A stretch of 64,000 bases of DNA from contig NC_092705.1 in assembly GCF_964275005.1 (NCBI RefSeq), forward strand, positions 21,812,997 to 21,876,996. The letters run 5' to 3'. This document shows, piece by piece, positions 61,959 through 64,000 of the stretch. The notes below the pieces were generated by a model. The model searched no databases, had not been told where the DNA came from, and saw only the letters and a program-made list of their open reading frames with translations. The DNA is from Diadema setosum (lineage: Eukaryota; Echinodermata; Echinoidea; Diadematoida; Diadematidae). Each line of letters starts with the position of its first letter. Position 1 is the stretch's first letter. The position numbers and the translations under genes were made by a program.

Positions 61959-63319
61959 AGTTCTCTCATCAGGACATGAAAAGAAATCCATGGAGCCTTC
62001 TGCAGATTCAGGGAGACTTTAATTCCGGCAGTTCTGTATCTGTGTATTCATGAGGCAGATCTCAACTTTGTAATAATCTTCCTTTTCAAATGTAAATGTC
62101 ATGTAAATGTAAATATCATTTCATGTGTGGACTGGCATATGCACTGTACAACAATTACAGCAAATATGAAATATACCTGGTACTGACTCATAGTGCTTGA
62201 CTAAGACATTGACTAAGACATTGACTAATAATGAGATTAGGAACCTGTTGCAGAAATTAGGACTCTTGAAATAATGCTGACAAATTGTGTCCTTAAATGC
62301 TTCTTCTGACTAACAGAAGGCCAAAAGCTGTCTCATTTCCACACTTGAGGTCAAGCAACCTTTCATGTAACAGAGTTAATAATAAGATTTTTCTGGTTGT
62401 CAAATGGGATGATTTGTTGAAGCATAACACATGATGTATGCATCTGTGACTGCCACAGACTCAATAAACTCCCATCCACAAGGTATATTTAGACATCTCA
62501 TATATCATGGATTCACTTGTCACACTTGTTTTTGGCTCAACAAATCAGATTAGAGAAAGCTGGTGCTGCAGGCCAACATTTGAGGGTTTCTATGAGCTCA
62601 TTCAACATACTGCTGACGACACACAATACATATTGTATATCCCAAAGGATATTGTGCATGCTAGCTAAACAACCACTGAAAATGTATTTACATGACATGT
62701 ACACCCAAACTGCAATAAAAAACAACCACAACAAAACATAAACATACATAAACTACATTGTAAAACAAAGAAAGAAGCAAACAAACAAAATAGCAGAAAT
62801 GTGGGTTCACAGATATTTATGAGGGATTAACACATGGGCACACCACTGATGTATAGTGAGGCTAGCATAGTATTACGTAGCTGGCACTCATACACTATAC
62901 TTTCTTGGAATCATGACCAGTAATCTGAATTCATTTTATATCTCTTGGTGCTGGCTCGGTTTGCAGCTATAAGTATGTGATCCACCTGCTATGGGGCCTT
63001 AATCATGAAGTTTGTATGCCAATCAAATAGAACCAAGATCTGGCTAGAAGAAATAAAGCTGCTATAAAGGAGCATGGTATTGAGAAAGCATAGGAGGCCA
63101 AAGAAATGTTAAGAAGTCACAGCGCAGAGCAGATTTTCAATCCGACCCTGGGCAGGGAGTGAAAAGGATTGATGTCGAGGGATTAACATCAGGGAATATT
63201 CGTCACCTGGTAGTCAGGCCAGACTACATACTGAACAGTGTTTATCAATAGCATCTGTGTTACAGATCACGACAAGGATGTGTGGTAGATCATTCACCTT
63301 TATAATCTATACCTTTTCA
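61959..63319. other. Probable 5' intron of the Rho GEF
   Basis: No exon preceding 61680 is recognised. The first visible exon needs an upstream one because it starts mid-codon. Confidence -1.
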
Positions 63320-63665
63320 GACCAAAGCCCTCGTCAATATCTTCTTTCTTTCCTCTTCATCCATTCTTCATTTCAACTTTGTTTACTTTCATTGCTTTTT
63401 AACTTCTTTCTTTCTTTCTTCCTTTCTATGTACCTTCCTCCTTTTGCTGATTGTTCTCATGTCTATCTCCTTCATTTCAACAATGTTTTCTTTCATTGTT
63501 TCTTACTTATTTTTCTTGCTTCCTTTCTTTCTATTCATCTTCCCCTTTTCTCCTATTGTTCTTATGTCTATCTCCTTCATTTCATATCCTTCTCCTCTTC
63601 CTCATTCTTCTTCCACATCTTCCTTTATTCCTTCCTTCCTTTCTTCCTTCGTTCCTCAGTTCATT
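63320..63665. repeat. Pyrimidine-rich tract
   Basis: CTTT/CTTCC-rich DNA with two copies of a TCATGTCTATCTCCTTCATT-type module. Its long open frames are low-complexity and not coding. Confidence -1.
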
Positions 63666-63674
63666 TCAGTAATG

Positions 63675-63983
63675 TTAACCTGTTGAGGATGAGTCCCAAG
63701 TAATGCATACGCCGAATATTTCGCGAGTCAGGTGCTACTCGCGAAATTAAAAACGCGCAAAATTATTGACTCTGAACCTGATAGGAATGTGCAGTACGTG
63801 TACACATTTCTCCATTCAGTACAGGACTCCACGATCGCGAATTTAACCACTCGCAAAATCGTCGGGAAGTCTCGATTCGCGAAAATTTAGACTCGCAAAA
63901 TATATGGCGTATACAGTATACTCGGGCAGGTGTCTATGGAAAATGCATGTTGTAGCAAAATCAGTCCATCCTCAACGAGTTAA
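63675..63983. mobile_element. piggyBac-like mini-MITE interrupted by a second MITE
   Basis: The left part (TTAACCTGTTGAGGATGAGTCCCAAG) and the right part (CTCGGGCAGG ... CCTCAACGAGTTAA) are the two halves of the same mini-MITE. They are split at the internal TATA by a 214-bp element with its own inverted ends. Confidence -1.
63703..63916. mobile_element. TACTGTATACGCC-family MITE nested in another MITE
   Basis: The left end ATGCATACGCCGAATATTTCGCGAG and the right end CTCGCAAAATATATGGCGTATACAG (reading in) are inverted, flanked by TA. The interior is rich in TTCGCGA motifs. The interruption shows it inserted after the surrounding piggyBac-like element. Confidence -1.
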
Positions 63984-64000
63984 ACGGTTTTTGCTCTTTA

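Noticed and set aside
63257..63703. 148-codon plus-strand open frame
   Set aside because: Low-complexity CTTT/CTTCC sequence giving Leu/Phe/Ser runs; no family, no splice context.

Overview
This is a gene-poor, intron-rich animal nuclear region. The evidence is three split genes with GT/AG-bounded exons whose phases join, long AT-rich introns, many microsatellites, and a very dense load of short inverted-repeat (MITE-like) elements. The NME7 orthologue points to a ciliated metazoan. The style of the repeats (GGGCCCCATTTCATAA-type ends, TACATGTA-rich spacers, long foldbacks) resembles marine invertebrate deuterostomes such as sea urchins. The species is my inference, not something the sequence proves.

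Layout. At 0.5-5.4 kb there are two tandem ~2.3-2.6 kb non-autonomous elements with Helentron-like ends, carrying repeated DR1-type (AGGTCAAAGGTCA) and CRE (TGACGTCA) motifs. From 5.4 to 19 kb there is no recognisable exon; this stretch holds MITEs, a 24-bp HindIII-rich minisatellite, a (CA)n tract and a tRNA-derived SINE foldback nested inside another inverted-repeat element. At 19.26-24.33 kb on the minus strand are the first two coding exons of RNF7/RBX2 (RING subunit of cullin-RING ligases); its last exon was not found. At 24.8-30.4 kb lies an island of overlapping long inverted repeats, including a 1.27 kb element with near-identical 53-bp termini. At 31.85-38.76 kb on the plus strand is a complete NME7 orthologue (predicted 379 aa, eight clear coding exons plus an inferred tiny first exon). 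Its 3'UTR probably ends near 40.4 kb. At 45.85-61.68 kb on the minus strand is most of a SH3-DH-PH Rho guanine nucleotide exchange factor of the Asef/collybistin family (SPATA13/ARHGEF4/ARHGEF9), running convergently with NME7; its 5' end lies beyond the window.

The genes do not form an operon or an obvious joint pathway: RNF7 acts in ubiquitin ligation, NME7 in ciliary microtubules, and the GEF in Rac/Cdc42 signalling at the cortex. I found no defence system, viral insertion or complete transposase gene. The least ordinary material is the layered inverted-repeat architecture, the element-borne transcription-factor motifs, and a candidate 87-nt in-frame exon inside the GEF PH domain.
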